Below, piece by piece: positions 8,237 through 16,991 of a DNA stretch of 58,261 nucleotides; the stretch's first letter is position 1, and each line of letters starts with the position of its first letter. The stretch comes from an uncultured Clostridia bacterium (GTDB lineage Bacteria; Bacillota; Clostridia; Oscillospirales; UBA644). The stretch covers positions 1 through 58,261 of the forward strand of contig CAOJUB010000011.1 in assembly GCA_948443805.1 (NCBI GenBank). Reading direction: 5' to 3'. The notes beneath the pieces were generated by a model. That model was not told the DNA's origin. It saw nothing but the letters and a program-made list of their open reading frames with translations, and did no database searches. A program made the translations under genes and the position numbers.

Positions 8237-9091
8237 TTGAGACTGAATAAATTCATTGCGGAATGCGGCGTTTGTTCCAGAAGAACAGCGGAAGAGTATA
8301 TTAAAAAAGGGCAGGTTACCGTAAACGGAAAACCGGCGGTCATTACCACGGAGGTCGATCCGGAAAAAGATCTTGTTTCTTGCGCCGGAAAACGAATTCG
8401 GATGAAAGCCTGCGATAAACAGTATTTTATGTTTTATAAGCCGCGCGGCGTGATTACCGCAATGAAAGCGCAGGACGACCGGAGCGTGATCGCCGAGCTG
8501 ATCCAGGGAATCAAAGGGCGTGTTTTTCCTGTCGGTAGGCTTGACCGGGACAGTGAGGGGATGCTGATTCTTACCGACGACGGGGAGTTGGCGCAGCGGC
8601 TGTGTCATCCGTCTTACCGGATTCCCAAAACCTACCGCGTTACCGTAAAAGGAAAAATCCCTCCCGAACGGTTGGATGCGATTCGGGAAGGAATGACGCT
8701 GGAAGACGATACTGAACTGCTTTCCGCCGAGGTATTGATTCATGCGCAAACCGAGGAAAAAACAGTTCTGCACATCACGTTATATGAAGGGAAAAACCGG
8801 GAAATCCGGCGGATGTGCCAGGCGCTGGATTTTACAATTCTTCTGCTGAAACGGGTTTCTGTTGCCGATGTGAAATTGGGGCGGCTTTCGCCGGGCGAAT
8901 ACCGGCCGCTGACCCATCAGGAAATCACAAAACTGTTCGGGGCGGTTGATCTGAAGGTTCCTTCTTTTAAGCGGATGTCCGCCGAGGCAAATTCTTGTAT
9001 GCAGAAAAACCGGCGCCGTGAAAGCCGAAACAAAACTTTCCATCAGCGCCGTTTTGAAAAGCAGATGAAACAGTTGGGATCAAAAAAATAA
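8237..9091 (+). CDS. Pseudouridine synthase, RluB/RsuA family
   Basis: 284 residues. It converts a specific uridine to pseudouridine in ribosomal RNA; the exact position is not decided by sequence reading (RluB acts on 23S, RsuA on 16S). An S4 RNA-binding domain occupies about 1-50 (MRLNKFIAECGVCSRR). The catalytic domain follows with the signature VGRLDRDSEGML, D103 being the catalytic Asp, and later GKNREIRRMCQAL. The start is TTG at 8237 with GGGAG upstream. The C-terminal 45 residues are an extra basic, low-complexity tail (from about 240) not needed by the family fold and plausibly RNA-binding. The gene converges on mecA with only two bases between stop codons. Confidence 0.92.
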   Translation: MRLNKFIAECGVCSRRTAEEYIKKGQVTVNGKPAVITTEVDPEKDLVSCAGKRIRMKACDKQYFMFYKPRGVITAMKAQDDRSVIAELIQGIKGRVFPVGRLDRDSEGMLILTDDGELAQRLCHPSYRIPKTYRVTVKGKIPPERLDAIREGMTLEDDTELLSAEVLIHAQTEEKTVLHITLYEGKNREIRRMCQALDFTILLLKRVSVADVKLGRLSPGEYRPLTHQEITKLFGAVDLKVPSFKRMSAEANSCMQKNRRRESRNKTFHQRRFEKQMKQLGSKK

Positions 9092-9093
9092 GC

Positions 9094-9648
9094 TCAGAGC
9101 GTTTTCATTCTTGTCATTTTTTCAATAAAGTGATTGGGGCAGAGGCATTCTCCGTGTTCAGCGAGAAAGCCTTTGCCTTTTTTTGATTTTTCTCCGAATT
9201 CCAGGATGGTTTTCCAGAGCATTTCCGCTTTTTTCCGTTTCTGGACGATTTCAAAAATCAGATAATATTTCCCCTCATATTGATACAGGCTGCTTTTTTG
9301 CAGCGAGGAAAAAAAAGGGCCGAAGAGGTGGCAGCAGTCGATGACACTGTTCATTTTTTCAAAAACGGCAATGCCTGAATAGAGTTTTTCTTCTTCGGCT
9401 TTCGGCTCGATTTTCGACAGATACAGGGTGACGTTTCCGTTTCCGGACTGTCTGGCCTCTACAAGCAGCTTTGCGCCGCCGGTTCGGAAACCGATTTCTT
9501 TTCCTGCCCGGTACATGATTTTTTCGCAAAGCCTTCGTGTATTGGCGTCGCTGTAGTTCATCGACTCGTATGTAACGCCGAATTCCTCCTGATCGCGTTC
9601 GCTTACTGTGACCTTGATTTTATGATCGTTAATTTGTTCGATTGTCAA
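9094..9648 (-). CDS. mecA: MecA-type adaptor protein
   Basis: 184 residues. MecA-family adaptors hand substrates to ClpC-type unfoldases; in Bacillus the best-known target is the competence regulator ComK. The N-terminus (MTIEQINDHKIKVTVSERDQEEFGV) has the family pattern of a short beta-alpha substrate-binding domain, and the C-terminal part (about 95-175) corresponds to the Clp-binding domain, slightly shorter than in Bacillus MecA. The Glu-rich linker sits around 80-90. The start is TTG at 9648, fixed by GGAGG nine bases upstream. A Clp unfoldase that could be its partner lies at 16992-19310. Confidence 0.85.
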   Translation of the reverse strand: MTIEQINDHKIKVTVSERDQEEFGVTYESMNYSDANTRRLCEKIMYRAGKEIGFRTGGAKLLVEARQSGNGNVTLYLSKIEPKAEEEKLYSGIAVFEKMNSVIDCCHLFGPFFSSLQKSSLYQYEGKYYLIFEIVQKRKKAEMLWKTILEFGEKSKKGKGFLAEHGECLCPNHFIEKMTRMKTL

Positions 9649-9752
9649 GGTGGTGTCCCTCCGTTCTTTTGATTGATATGGAATATCGGAACTCCCGGAC
9701 GAAAGATTGATCGTTGATGCCCGGGCTGGCTATCTCAATAGGGTATATTATC

Positions 9753-9781
9753 ATTATATAAAATTTTTTGCTGGATGACAA
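9753..9781 (-). promoter_or_regulatory. Sigma-A-type promoter of mecA
   Basis: Minus strand TTGTCA (complement at 9776-9781), 17-base spacer, TATAAT (complement at 9753-9758). It leaves a 5' leader of about 100 bases before the mecA start at 9648. The gene-free stretch 9649-10042 contains this promoter and the divergent one at 9910-9938, and nothing else I recognise. Confidence 0.7.
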
Positions 9782-9909
9782 TGCAAAAAATATGGAAATT
9801 TTCACGGCGGCCGGCAGGATCTTTTTTCAGGTTTTCTTATCGTAATTTGTTTTACCAGTAAAGAGAACGGTGCCGGAGAATAAATGACAAAAAGTTCAAT
9901 ATTTATACA

Positions 9910-9938
9910 TTGAAAACTATGGCGAAATATGGTATACT
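9910..9938 (+). promoter_or_regulatory. Sigma-A-type promoter of the methyltransferase/ECF cluster
   Basis: TTGAAA (9910-9915), 17-base spacer, TATACT (9933-9938), about 105 bases before the ATG at 10043. Confidence 0.7.
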
Positions 9939-10042
9939 ATATATTGAAAAATTATAAGGGGAAAGTTGGCGTTTTTCTTGCAAAAAAGCCGTTTGTTTTC
10001 TTTGTTTTTTTCGATTTTTAGGAGAGCGGGAGGGCGGTTTTC

Positions 10043-10918
10043 ATGTGGATATCCGATCAGTGGAAAGATTTCTGCACGCTGGACGCATCGAACGGCGAGA
10101 AACTGGAACTGTGGGGACGCTATAAATTGATTCGGCCGGATCCGCAGGCGATCTGGAATACGCCGAAAAGCGCGCTGTGGAAAAATCCGTCGGCGCATTA
10201 TCACCGTTCTTCAAAAGGCGGCGGAAGTTGGGAGATTTTTGATCTTCCGGAAGTGTTTACCGTCTCGTACCGGGATCTTGTTTTCCGGCTGAAACCGATG
10301 AGCTTTAAGCATACCGGCCTTTTTCCGGAGCAGGCCTGCAATTGGGACTGGGCGGCCGATATGATTGCCCGCTCTCCGGTAAAACAGCCGAAAATCCTGA
10401 ATCTTTTCGCTTATACCGGAGGCGCTTCGCTTGCCTGTTCCAAAGCCGGCGGTTTGGTTTGCCATGTAGACGCTTCAAAGGGAATGACGCAGTGGGCGAA
10501 GGAAAACGCAGAGGCGTGCGGGATTTCCAATATTCGCTTTATCGTGGATGACTGTATAAAATTTGTTTCCCGCGAGATTCGCCGGGGAAACCGGTATGAC
10601 GCGGTGATTATGGATCCGCCTTCGTATGGACGGGGGCCGGGCGGCGAAGTTTGGAAACTGGAAAACGAACTGTATTCGCTGTTGTCGCTTTGTCTGGACG
10701 TCATGAGCGAAAAGCCGTTGTTTTTTCTTTTGAATTCTTATACCACCGGGCTTTCGGCGGGATGTATGGAATATATGCTTGGCGTTACCATAGCCAAACG
10801 TTTCGGCGGCTGCGTAACCGCTTCGGAGATCGGGCTTCCGGTTCGGGAAAGCGGTTATATTTTACCCTGCGGCGCGTCGGCCAGATGGACGAGTTTGGCG
10901 CCTGCGGGTCGTTTTTAA
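10043..10918 (+). CDS. Class I SAM-dependent methyltransferase, RlmI-like without PUA domain
   Basis: 291 residues. The SAM-binding Rossmann domain is clear: LNLFAYTGGASLACSKAGG (motif I), HVDASKGMTQWAKENAEACG, and the catalytic-loop motif VIMDPPSYGRGPGGEVWK. This pattern (Y-T-G-G-A-S and DPPSYGRG) is that of the COG1092 family, which includes the 23S rRNA cytosine methyltransferase RlmI. The N-terminal 85 residues do not look like the PUA domain of RlmI, so the substrate is uncertain, though nucleic acid is likely. The strong GGGAGGG at 10028-10034 sets the ATG at 10043. ecfA1 follows 46 bases later, so co-transcription is plausible. Confidence 0.82.
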   Translation: MWISDQWKDFCTLDASNGEKLELWGRYKLIRPDPQAIWNTPKSALWKNPSAHYHRSSKGGGSWEIFDLPEVFTVSYRDLVFRLKPMSFKHTGLFPEQACNWDWAADMIARSPVKQPKILNLFAYTGGASLACSKAGGLVCHVDASKGMTQWAKENAEACGISNIRFIVDDCIKFVSREIRRGNRYDAVIMDPPSYGRGPGGEVWKLENELYSLLSLCLDVMSEKPLFFLLNSYTTGLSAGCMEYMLGVTIAKRFGGCVTASEIGLPVRESGYILPCGASARWTSLAPAGRF

Positions 10919-10964
10919 AATAACAGTATTGACAGCCGCTGTCTGATGGCGGCGCGGAGAATCC

Positions 10965-11813
10965 ATGAGTATTGTATCTGTAAATCATCTTGTTTTTCGA
11001 TATAGAGAAAAGGGCGAGGACGTCTTAAAGGATCTTTCTTTTGAGGTGGAACCGGGAGAATTCGTTGCGGTTCTCGGCCACAACGGCAGCGGAAAATCAA
11101 CGCTTGCCAAAATGTTTAACGGAATTCTTTGTCCGACTTCCGGCAGCGTTATTGTCGATGGGCTGGATGTTTCGTCGGAGGAGTCGGTTTCCGAACTGCG
11201 TAAAACCGTGGGGATGGTTTTTCAGAATCCGGACAATCAGCTGGTGTCGACGATCGTCGAGGAAGATGTTGCTTTTTCTTTGGAGAATCAGGGCGTTCCT
11301 TATGAGGAAATGCGCCGCCGGGTCGATGAGGCGATTGCCGCCGTTGGCATGTCGGAATATGCCACGCATGCCACGCATAAACTGTCCGGCGGGCAGAAGC
11401 AGCGCGTTGCCATTGCCGGCGTGATTGTTTCCGAACCGAAACTGCTGGTTCTTGATGAACCGACTGCGATGCTGGATCCGCAGGGACGCAAAGAAGTGAT
11501 GGAAATTGTCCGGAAACTGAACGCGTCCGGAATTACGGTGCTGATGATTACCCATTATATGGACGAAGCGGCGCAGGCAGATCGGATTCTGGTAATCAAT
11601 AACGGAGAAATTCTTCTTGACGGCAGTCCGCATTATGTTTTTCAGAACGGCGGCTTGCTGAAAAGCGTCGGGCTGGACGTTCCCCAGAGCACGGAATTGA
11701 TGTTCATGCTGCGAAAAGAGGGGCTTCGGGTGCCTCTTTCGGTTCTTACTGTGGAGGAATGCTTTCACGTCCTTGAAGATGTTCTTGCAGGGAGGGTTGA
11801 ACAGGATGGATGA
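10965..11813 (+). CDS. ecfA1: ECF transporter ATPase subunit 1
   Basis: 282 residues. One of two ATPases of a group II energy-coupling factor transporter, which with EcfT and exchangeable S components imports vitamins and other micronutrients. Motifs are complete: Walker A GHNGSGKST, Q-loop GMVFQNPDNQL, signature KLSGGQKQRVAIAG, Walker B LLVLDEPTAMLDP and the switch His in MITHYMD. The C-terminal 60 residues are the EcfA-specific extension with DVPQSTELM. Translation overlaps ecfA2 (start 11806) by eight bases, so the pair is coupled. Confidence 0.95.
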   Translation: MSIVSVNHLVFRYREKGEDVLKDLSFEVEPGEFVAVLGHNGSGKSTLAKMFNGILCPTSGSVIVDGLDVSSEESVSELRKTVGMVFQNPDNQLVSTIVEEDVAFSLENQGVPYEEMRRRVDEAIAAVGMSEYATHATHKLSGGQKQRVAIAGVIVSEPKLLVLDEPTAMLDPQGRKEVMEIVRKLNASGITVLMITHYMDEAAQADRILVINNGEILLDGSPHYVFQNGGLLKSVGLDVPQSTELMFMLRKEGLRVPLSVLTVEECFHVLEDVLAGRVEQDG

Positions 11814-12669
11814 AATAAAACCGATTCTGTCCGCGGAGAACCTGGTGCATACCTACGGCGTTGGAACGCCTTTCGAGAAAACGGCGGTCGACGGGGTTTC
11901 CGTTGATATTTTTCCCAACGATTATATCGGTGTAATCGGCCATACCGGATCGGGAAAATCAACCTTTATTCAGCATTTGAACGGTTTAATAAAACCCACC
12001 GGCGGTACGCTCCGTTTTCAGGGCGAGGACATCTGGCAGAAGGGATATGATTTGAAAAGCCTACGTTTCCGCGTTGGCATGGTTTTTCAGTATCCGGAAC
12101 ATCAGCTGTTTGAAGAAACGGTGGAAAAAGATATTGGTTTCGGTCCGAAAAATATGGGGCTGTCGGCGGAAGAAATTTCCGAACGGGTTCATGCCGCGGC
12201 TGAATTTGCCGGGATTCCGGAAAAATTGCTTTCAAAATCTCCGTTTGACCTGTCAGGAGGACAGAAACGGCGGGTTGCCATTGCCGGAATCATGGCGATG
12301 CGGCCGGAAATTATTATTTTGGATGAACCGACGGCCGGACTGGATCCGAAAGGTCGGGAGGAAATCCTTTCCGGCATTAAGGAATATCATGAAAGAGAGC
12401 ATGCGGCGGTGATTCTTGTTTCGCACAGTATGGAAGATATCGCCCGCAACGCGCAGAAAGTCATGGTGATGCATCGGGGAAAACTGGAAATGTTCGCTCC
12501 GGTCCGCGATGTGTTCCGGCGGGCGGACCGCCTGCGGGAGATTGGATTGGATGTTCCGCAGATTACAGGAATTCTTCTTCGCCTGAAAGAACAGGGGTAT
12601 GATGTGGATTCTTCTTTGTATTCCGTTGACGAAGTCGCTGAACTGATTCTTCATATGCGGAATAAATAA
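11806..12669 (+). CDS. ecfA2: ECF transporter ATPase subunit 2
   Basis: 287 residues. Second ATPase of the ECF module, forming a heterodimer with EcfA1. Walker A GHTGSGKST, Q-loop GMVFQYPEHQLFEETV, signature DLSGGQKRRVAIAG, Walker B IIILDEPTAGLDP and H-loop LVSHSMED are all intact. The ATG at 11806 is chosen because GGAGGG (11790-11795) precedes it and the family starts with a short stretch before SAENLVHTYG; an in-frame ATG at 11773 is too far upstream. No S component gene is present in the window, which is usual for group II systems whose S subunits are scattered. Confidence 0.95.
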   Translation: MDEIKPILSAENLVHTYGVGTPFEKTAVDGVSVDIFPNDYIGVIGHTGSGKSTFIQHLNGLIKPTGGTLRFQGEDIWQKGYDLKSLRFRVGMVFQYPEHQLFEETVEKDIGFGPKNMGLSAEEISERVHAAAEFAGIPEKLLSKSPFDLSGGQKRRVAIAGIMAMRPEIIILDEPTAGLDPKGREEILSGIKEYHEREHAAVILVSHSMEDIARNAQKVMVMHRGKLEMFAPVRDVFRRADRLREIGLDVPQITGILLRLKEQGYDVDSSLYSVDEVAELILHMRNK

Positions 12670-12691
12670 TGGATAGAGGTTTTGTTTTGTT

Positions 12692-13498
12692 ATGATAAAA
12701 GACATAACGCTCGGGCAGTATTTTCCGGGGAATTCTTTGATCCACCGGTTGGACCCCCGGATGAAGATTATTCTTCTGCTGCTTTATATGGTGGTTTTGT
12801 TTATGGCGTCGGGATGGGTTGCCTATCTGCTTCTTACGGCGGTGACGGTTTTTCTGATGCTTCTTTCCCGGATTCCTGTTAAATTGTATCTGCGGGGACT
12901 GCGGCCGCTGTTGATTATCATTTGCTTTACGGCGCTGTTGAATATTTTTTATACCTCGGGTGAGGTGTTGGTACAGTTTTGGGTTTTTAAAATTACCAAA
13001 GAAGGGCTTTTTAACGCCGCGTATATGATTCTGCGGATTTTAATGCTTGTTATCGCAACGTCCATGCTGACTTATACGACCTCTCCGATCGTTCTGACCG
13101 GGGGGCTGGAATCGCTACTGTCTCCGCTTCGGGTTCTCCGGATCCCGGTTCATGAGTTTTCCATGATGATGACAATGGCGCTTCGCTTTATTCCGACATT
13201 GCTGGAGGAGACCGATAAAATTATCAGCGCGCAGAAAGCGCGGGGGGCGGATTTCGAATCGGGAAATCTAATCCGCCGGGTCAAAGCGCTTACTCCCGTT
13301 CTGATTCCGCTGTTTGTTTCCGCTTTTCGGCGGGCGGAGGAACTGGCTACCGCAATGGAATGTCGCGGCTATACCGGTGAGGGAAAAAACCGGAGCCGAT
13401 TTGTTCAGTATCGGCTTTGTCTCCGGGATTATGCGTCGCTTCTCTTTGTTGTCGGCCTTGGCGCAGCGGTGTTTTTTACCGATTTTCTTCCTTTTTGA
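12692..13498 (+). CDS. ecfT: ECF transporter transmembrane subunit EcfT
   Basis: 268 residues with about five membrane spans. EcfT couples the ATPase pair to the substrate-binding S protein. Two coupling-helix motifs are visible: QKARGADFE (about residue 184) and MECRGYTGEG (about 226), the second with Cys where Ala is common (MEARGY). The start MIKDITLGQYFPGNSLIHRLDPRMK is typical. AGAGG precedes the ATG. It lies 22 bases after ecfA2 and 75 bases before truA, the conserved ecfA1-ecfA2-ecfT-truA order of Firmicutes. Confidence 0.95.
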   Translation: MIKDITLGQYFPGNSLIHRLDPRMKIILLLLYMVVLFMASGWVAYLLLTAVTVFLMLLSRIPVKLYLRGLRPLLIIICFTALLNIFYTSGEVLVQFWVFKITKEGLFNAAYMILRILMLVIATSMLTYTTSPIVLTGGLESLLSPLRVLRIPVHEFSMMMTMALRFIPTLLEETDKIISAQKARGADFESGNLIRRVKALTPVLIPLFVSAFRRAEELATAMECRGYTGEGKNRSRFVQYRLCLRDYASLLFVVGLGAAVFFTDFLPF

Positions 13499-13573
13499 TT
13501 GCAGCCGGTGTTTTTCTGTAACCGTCCGGATAATTGTTAAAAGTTTTTACGAGTGGTTTTTCCTGGAGTTGCT

Positions 13574-14314
13574 ATGCAGAAGTATCTTGTCCGAATCAAA
13601 TATAAAGGTTCCGCTTACAGTGGGTATCAGCGTCAGCAGAATGCCCATACGGTCGGGGAAGAGGTTTTCCGCTGTTTGAAATCTGTTTTCGGTGAGGTCG
13701 ATTCGCTGTCCGGCTGCAGCCGGACCGATAAGGGCGTTCATGCGCTTGATTATGCGGTTTCGTTTAATTCGGAGCGGGTTTTGCCGGAGGCTTCGGTTGT
13801 TCGGGCGATGAACGCGAATTTTCCCGGGGATATTTCCGCTTTTTACTGCGCCTATGTCCCGGAATCGTTTCATGCGCGTTATGACGTGATTTCCAAAGAA
13901 TATGTGTATAAAATTTACAATGGCGGAACACCGGATCCTTTCTGGAAAGATTTTTCGTTTTTTTATCCTTCGGCTCTGGATTTGGGAAAAATGAACCAGG
14001 CCGCCGCGCATTTGCTCGGAACCCATGATTTTACTTCCTTCATGGCGGCTGGCAGCAAGGTTACCGATTGTGTCAGAACGATTTATTCCGCCTGTTTTGA
14101 CCGGGACGGCGAAGTGGTGACGTTCCGTATTTCCGGAAACGGTTTTTTATATAAAATGGTGCGGCTGATCGTCGGGACGCTTTTGTATGTATCCGAAGGG
14201 AAAATTCTCCCGGAAGAAATCCCTTCGATTTTAGAGAGCAGAGTACAGACGAACGGATTTGCGGCGCCGCCGCAGGGTTTGTATCTGAACGGGGTGACGT
14301 ATGAAAGAGAATAG
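13574..14314 (+). CDS. truA: tRNA pseudouridine(38-40) synthase
   Basis: 246 residues. TruA makes pseudouridine at positions 38-40 of the tRNA anticodon arm. The catalytic Asp is D52 in SGCSRTDKGVHALDY, and the N-terminal KYKGSAYSGYQRQ matches the family. The ATG at 13574 has GGAG six bases before it; an upstream GTG in frame adds seven non-family residues. The 3' end overlaps the DUF5711 gene by 14 bases, indicating coupled translation at the end of the ecf operon. Confidence 0.96.
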   Translation: MQKYLVRIKYKGSAYSGYQRQQNAHTVGEEVFRCLKSVFGEVDSLSGCSRTDKGVHALDYAVSFNSERVLPEASVVRAMNANFPGDISAFYCAYVPESFHARYDVISKEYVYKIYNGGTPDPFWKDFSFFYPSALDLGKMNQAAAHLLGTHDFTSFMAAGSKVTDCVRTIYSACFDRDGEVVTFRISGNGFLYKMVRLIVGTLLYVSEGKILPEEIPSILESRVQTNGFAAPPQGLYLNGVTYERE

Positions 14315-15467
14315 AACGCTTTCAAAACTGAATATTGCCAAGCGGTTGATTTTCTGCACAATCCTTGTTTATATCGCCGTTTTTCTTGTGATGAATAACT
14401 CTTATTTTACCCGGGATAATCTGCATCGGGTCGTTTTCAGCCTGAAACAGGCGCTGTCCGGGGAAGAGACGGAAGACGTTCTGCTTTTCGAAGATTCAGG
14501 CGAGAATATGTATGGGATTTTTAAAGACGGCCTGGTGGTTCTTTCAAACCGTTCTCTTTCGGTATATGATGCTTCAGGCAGTCTGCTTTCTGAAACCGGG
14601 ATCCATTTTTATGAACCGGTTTTGCGGGTTTCGGAACATTACATTCTTTGTTTTGACCGCGGCGGTTCCGGATTATTGTTATGCGATAGTTTTGGAATTG
14701 TCCGGGAGAAATCCTTTGAAAAGGACGACTATTCCTATTCCATTCTTGACGCCCAGTTCGGCGCCGGCGGAAAAATTTCGGTGATTACCGATTCTCCGAA
14801 TGCAAAAGGCGTTGTTTATGTGTATTCGGAAATGCTGGAAGAATTATATGAGTTTTCTTCGGTCGATTCCTATCCGGTAAGGGCGGATATTTTCGATAAA
14901 AATACCTTGTCTGTGGTTTCGCTTTCACCGCGGAAAGAGCTCTCCGATCTCCTTTTTTACCGGATTGATTACCGGACGGGGGAAGGGTATCAGAGTCCTG
15001 TTTATTCGGTGGAAGACCGTTTTCCCGTATCGTTTGTAGCAGAAGACGGCCGGCTGCGGGTTTTGACCGATCTGGATATTCTTTCGGCGGAAAAGGATGC
15101 GCTGACAACCTGTTTGGACAGCGTTCCTTCTGTAACTGACCGGTATAGCATTTCTTCCCGCTATGCTTTGTTTTCTTCTCTGTATTCGGTTTCGGGCAGA
15201 ACCTATACGGTAAGCGCGTATGCAAACGGCGATCCTCCGCTTTTTTCTGTTGAGTTTTACGATTTGCGTGATGTCGCTTGCCAGGATAATGCATTTTTTG
15301 TTCTGGCAGAAAATAAAGTGCATTTTTTGGATCAAACCGGGTCAATACTTTTTACAGAAGAACTTTCCATTCCGGCAAGCGCGCTTGTTGCTTCCGACAG
15401 TACCTTGTACGCAGTCGGCGCCGGAATGGCTGAACGAATAGAAATCCCGGCGGCTGCCGGAAAATAA
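14301..15467 (+). CDS. DUF5711-type membrane-anchored beta-propeller protein
   Basis: 388 residues, function unknown. A short cytoplasmic N-terminus is followed by one membrane span (about 16-32), and the remaining 340 residues are outside the cell, rich in short beta strands with repeated patterns such as LSVYDASGSLL, LLLCDSFGIV and VHFLDQTGSIL, consistent with a six- to eight-bladed propeller. This architecture matches the clostridial DUF5711 family. It overlaps truA and precedes a CvpA gene by 27 bases. Position within this set suggests a cell-envelope role but nothing more specific. Confidence 0.7.
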   Translation: MKENRTLSKLNIAKRLIFCTILVYIAVFLVMNNSYFTRDNLHRVVFSLKQALSGEETEDVLLFEDSGENMYGIFKDGLVVLSNRSLSVYDASGSLLSETGIHFYEPVLRVSEHYILCFDRGGSGLLLCDSFGIVREKSFEKDDYSYSILDAQFGAGGKISVITDSPNAKGVVYVYSEMLEELYEFSSVDSYPVRADIFDKNTLSVVSLSPRKELSDLLFYRIDYRTGEGYQSPVYSVEDRFPVSFVAEDGRLRVLTDLDILSAEKDALTTCLDSVPSVTDRYSISSRYALFSSLYSVSGRTYTVSAYANGDPPLFSVEFYDLRDVACQDNAFFVLAENKVHFLDQTGSILFTEELSIPASALVASDSTLYAVGAGMAERIEIPAAAGK

Positions 15468-15494
15468 CCGAGGTAGACAAGGAGTTTTTGAACA

Positions 15495-16241
15495 ATGGAG
15501 ATTGCGATTTCAGCAGGCTTGGATATTTGTCTTTTAGGCGCATTTATCATCTGCATTATTATTGGCTTTTTCAAGGGATTTGTTAAATCTTTGGTTTCGC
15601 TGGTCGGAAATTTTCTGGCGCTGGTGATTGCGTTTTCATTTTCCGCGAGTTTGGGTTCGTATTTGAATACCAATTATGTCCGGGAACCGATTCAGCAATG
15701 GTTTATCAATACGGTGACAACGGTTCCGGAGGGGACAGACGCGGCGATTGAAGATGTGGATTTGGATTCTTTGTTTACCGATATGCCGGACTTCTTTGTT
15801 GACGCTGCAGAATTTTTAGGCGTGGATATGAACAGTATGGCGGCAAAATACAGTGAGCTGAAGGTCAATGGGCTGGAACAGGCGAAGGCCGCTGTGGTAA
15901 ACGCCATGACCAATCCTCTTTCCGAATCGGTAAGCCGGGTGGTCGCCTTTCTGATTATTTATATCGGCTGCCTGATTGCGATCTCAATTCTTGTTTTAGT
16001 TGCCGAAATGGTGACGAAAATCCCGGGAATTAAGCAGTTGGATAAACTGGGCGGTCTGTTGTTTGGGGTTGTCAACGGCCTGATACTGGTTTTCGTCTTG
16101 TCGTCGGTGATGAGTTTCTCCATGACGGTTTTTCTGAACAGCCATACCTATAGCGACAAACAGAAAATGACAGAAAACACTATGATTTATAAACATATTG
16201 AAAATATCAATCCTTTAAATAAAATATTCAGGGGGCAGTAA
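15495..16241 (+). CDS. CvpA family membrane protein
   Basis: 248 residues. The N-terminal pattern (LDICLLGAFIICIIIGFFKGFVKSL) is the CvpA signature, a membrane protein family named for colicin V production and found in many bacteria with no settled biochemical role. There are four membrane spans: two near the N-terminus (about 5-55) and two later (about 150-175 and 190-215), separated by a soluble acidic loop (about 75-135). AGGAG precedes the ATG. pgsA starts two bases after the stop codon, so the two are co-translated or at least co-transcribed. Confidence 0.85.
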   Translation: MEIAISAGLDICLLGAFIICIIIGFFKGFVKSLVSLVGNFLALVIAFSFSASLGSYLNTNYVREPIQQWFINTVTTVPEGTDAAIEDVDLDSLFTDMPDFFVDAAEFLGVDMNSMAAKYSELKVNGLEQAKAAVVNAMTNPLSESVSRVVAFLIIYIGCLIAISILVLVAEMVTKIPGIKQLDKLGGLLFGVVNGLILVFVLSSVMSFSMTVFLNSHTYSDKQKMTENTMIYKHIENINPLNKIFRGQ

Positions 16242-16243
16242 TT

Positions 16244-16873
16244 TTGAAAGGTTTGGAAAACACGGGAAAAAACGCGATACTTACCGTTCCGAATATTATT
16301 TCGGTCATCCGTATTATATTAGTGGGGCTTTTCTGCGGGTTTTATCTTGGCGGAATGCCTCAGGTTGCTTTTTTTGTCTTATTGGCTTCCGGAATTTCTG
16401 ATCTTCTTGATGGGTATATCGCACGGAAATATAATCAGATTTCAGATTTCGGGAAAGTCCTTGATCCGATCGCCGATAAATTGTTTCAGCTTTCTACGAT
16501 CTTTTGTTTCTGGCTGATGCATAAAATTGAATTGTGGATCCTGGTTCTGATTTTAGTGAAAGAACTTTTTATGGCGGTCGGCGGCATGATATTTTATCGC
16601 CGGGAAAAGACGGTTATCGCCGCGAAATGGTATGGAAAACTGGCTTCCGCGCTTTTCTTTGTCTCTTTTATGGTTGTCATGATTTTTAGTTGTTTCCCGG
16701 TTGTTTCCGATTCTCTTTGCCGGCGCATCACATCGGTTTTGTTTCTTATTTGTCTCGGCGTTTCGTTTTTTGCCGGCGGCAATTATGTGCTGGCAGCATT
16801 TGATGTGCACAATCAAAACCGTGAAAAAAAAACGGAGGAACATTCGGCGGACAATAATCGTCTTGCCGGTTGA
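16244..16873 (+). CDS. pgsA: CDP-diacylglycerol-glycerol-3-phosphate 3-phosphatidyltransferase family
   Basis: 209 residues, an integral membrane CDP-alcohol phosphatidyltransferase that makes phosphatidylglycerol phosphate. The family motif is complete: DLLDGYIARKYNQISDFGKV followed by LDPIADK, with the spaced Asp residues that bind metal and the CDP group. About five or six membrane spans are visible. The start is TTG at 16244, fixed by AGGGGG upstream. The hydrophilic C-terminal tail is longer than usual (about 25 residues). Exact alcohol specificity is inferred from similarity to PgsA rather than shown. Confidence 0.88.
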   Translation: MKGLENTGKNAILTVPNIISVIRIILVGLFCGFYLGGMPQVAFFVLLASGISDLLDGYIARKYNQISDFGKVLDPIADKLFQLSTIFCFWLMHKIELWILVLILVKELFMAVGGMIFYRREKTVIAAKWYGKLASALFFVSFMVVMIFSCFPVVSDSLCRRITSVLFLICLGVSFFAGGNYVLAAFDVHNQNREKKTEEHSADNNRLAG

Positions 16874-16991
16874 CAAAGAACGGAAAATTCTGCCGCCGTG
16901 CCAGTGAACGGCAGAGGAATCGGAAGAAAAAGAACGGTTCCGCAATTTGAAAGAAAGGGTTTTCCGCTTTGGCGGAAGTTCGGGTATATTA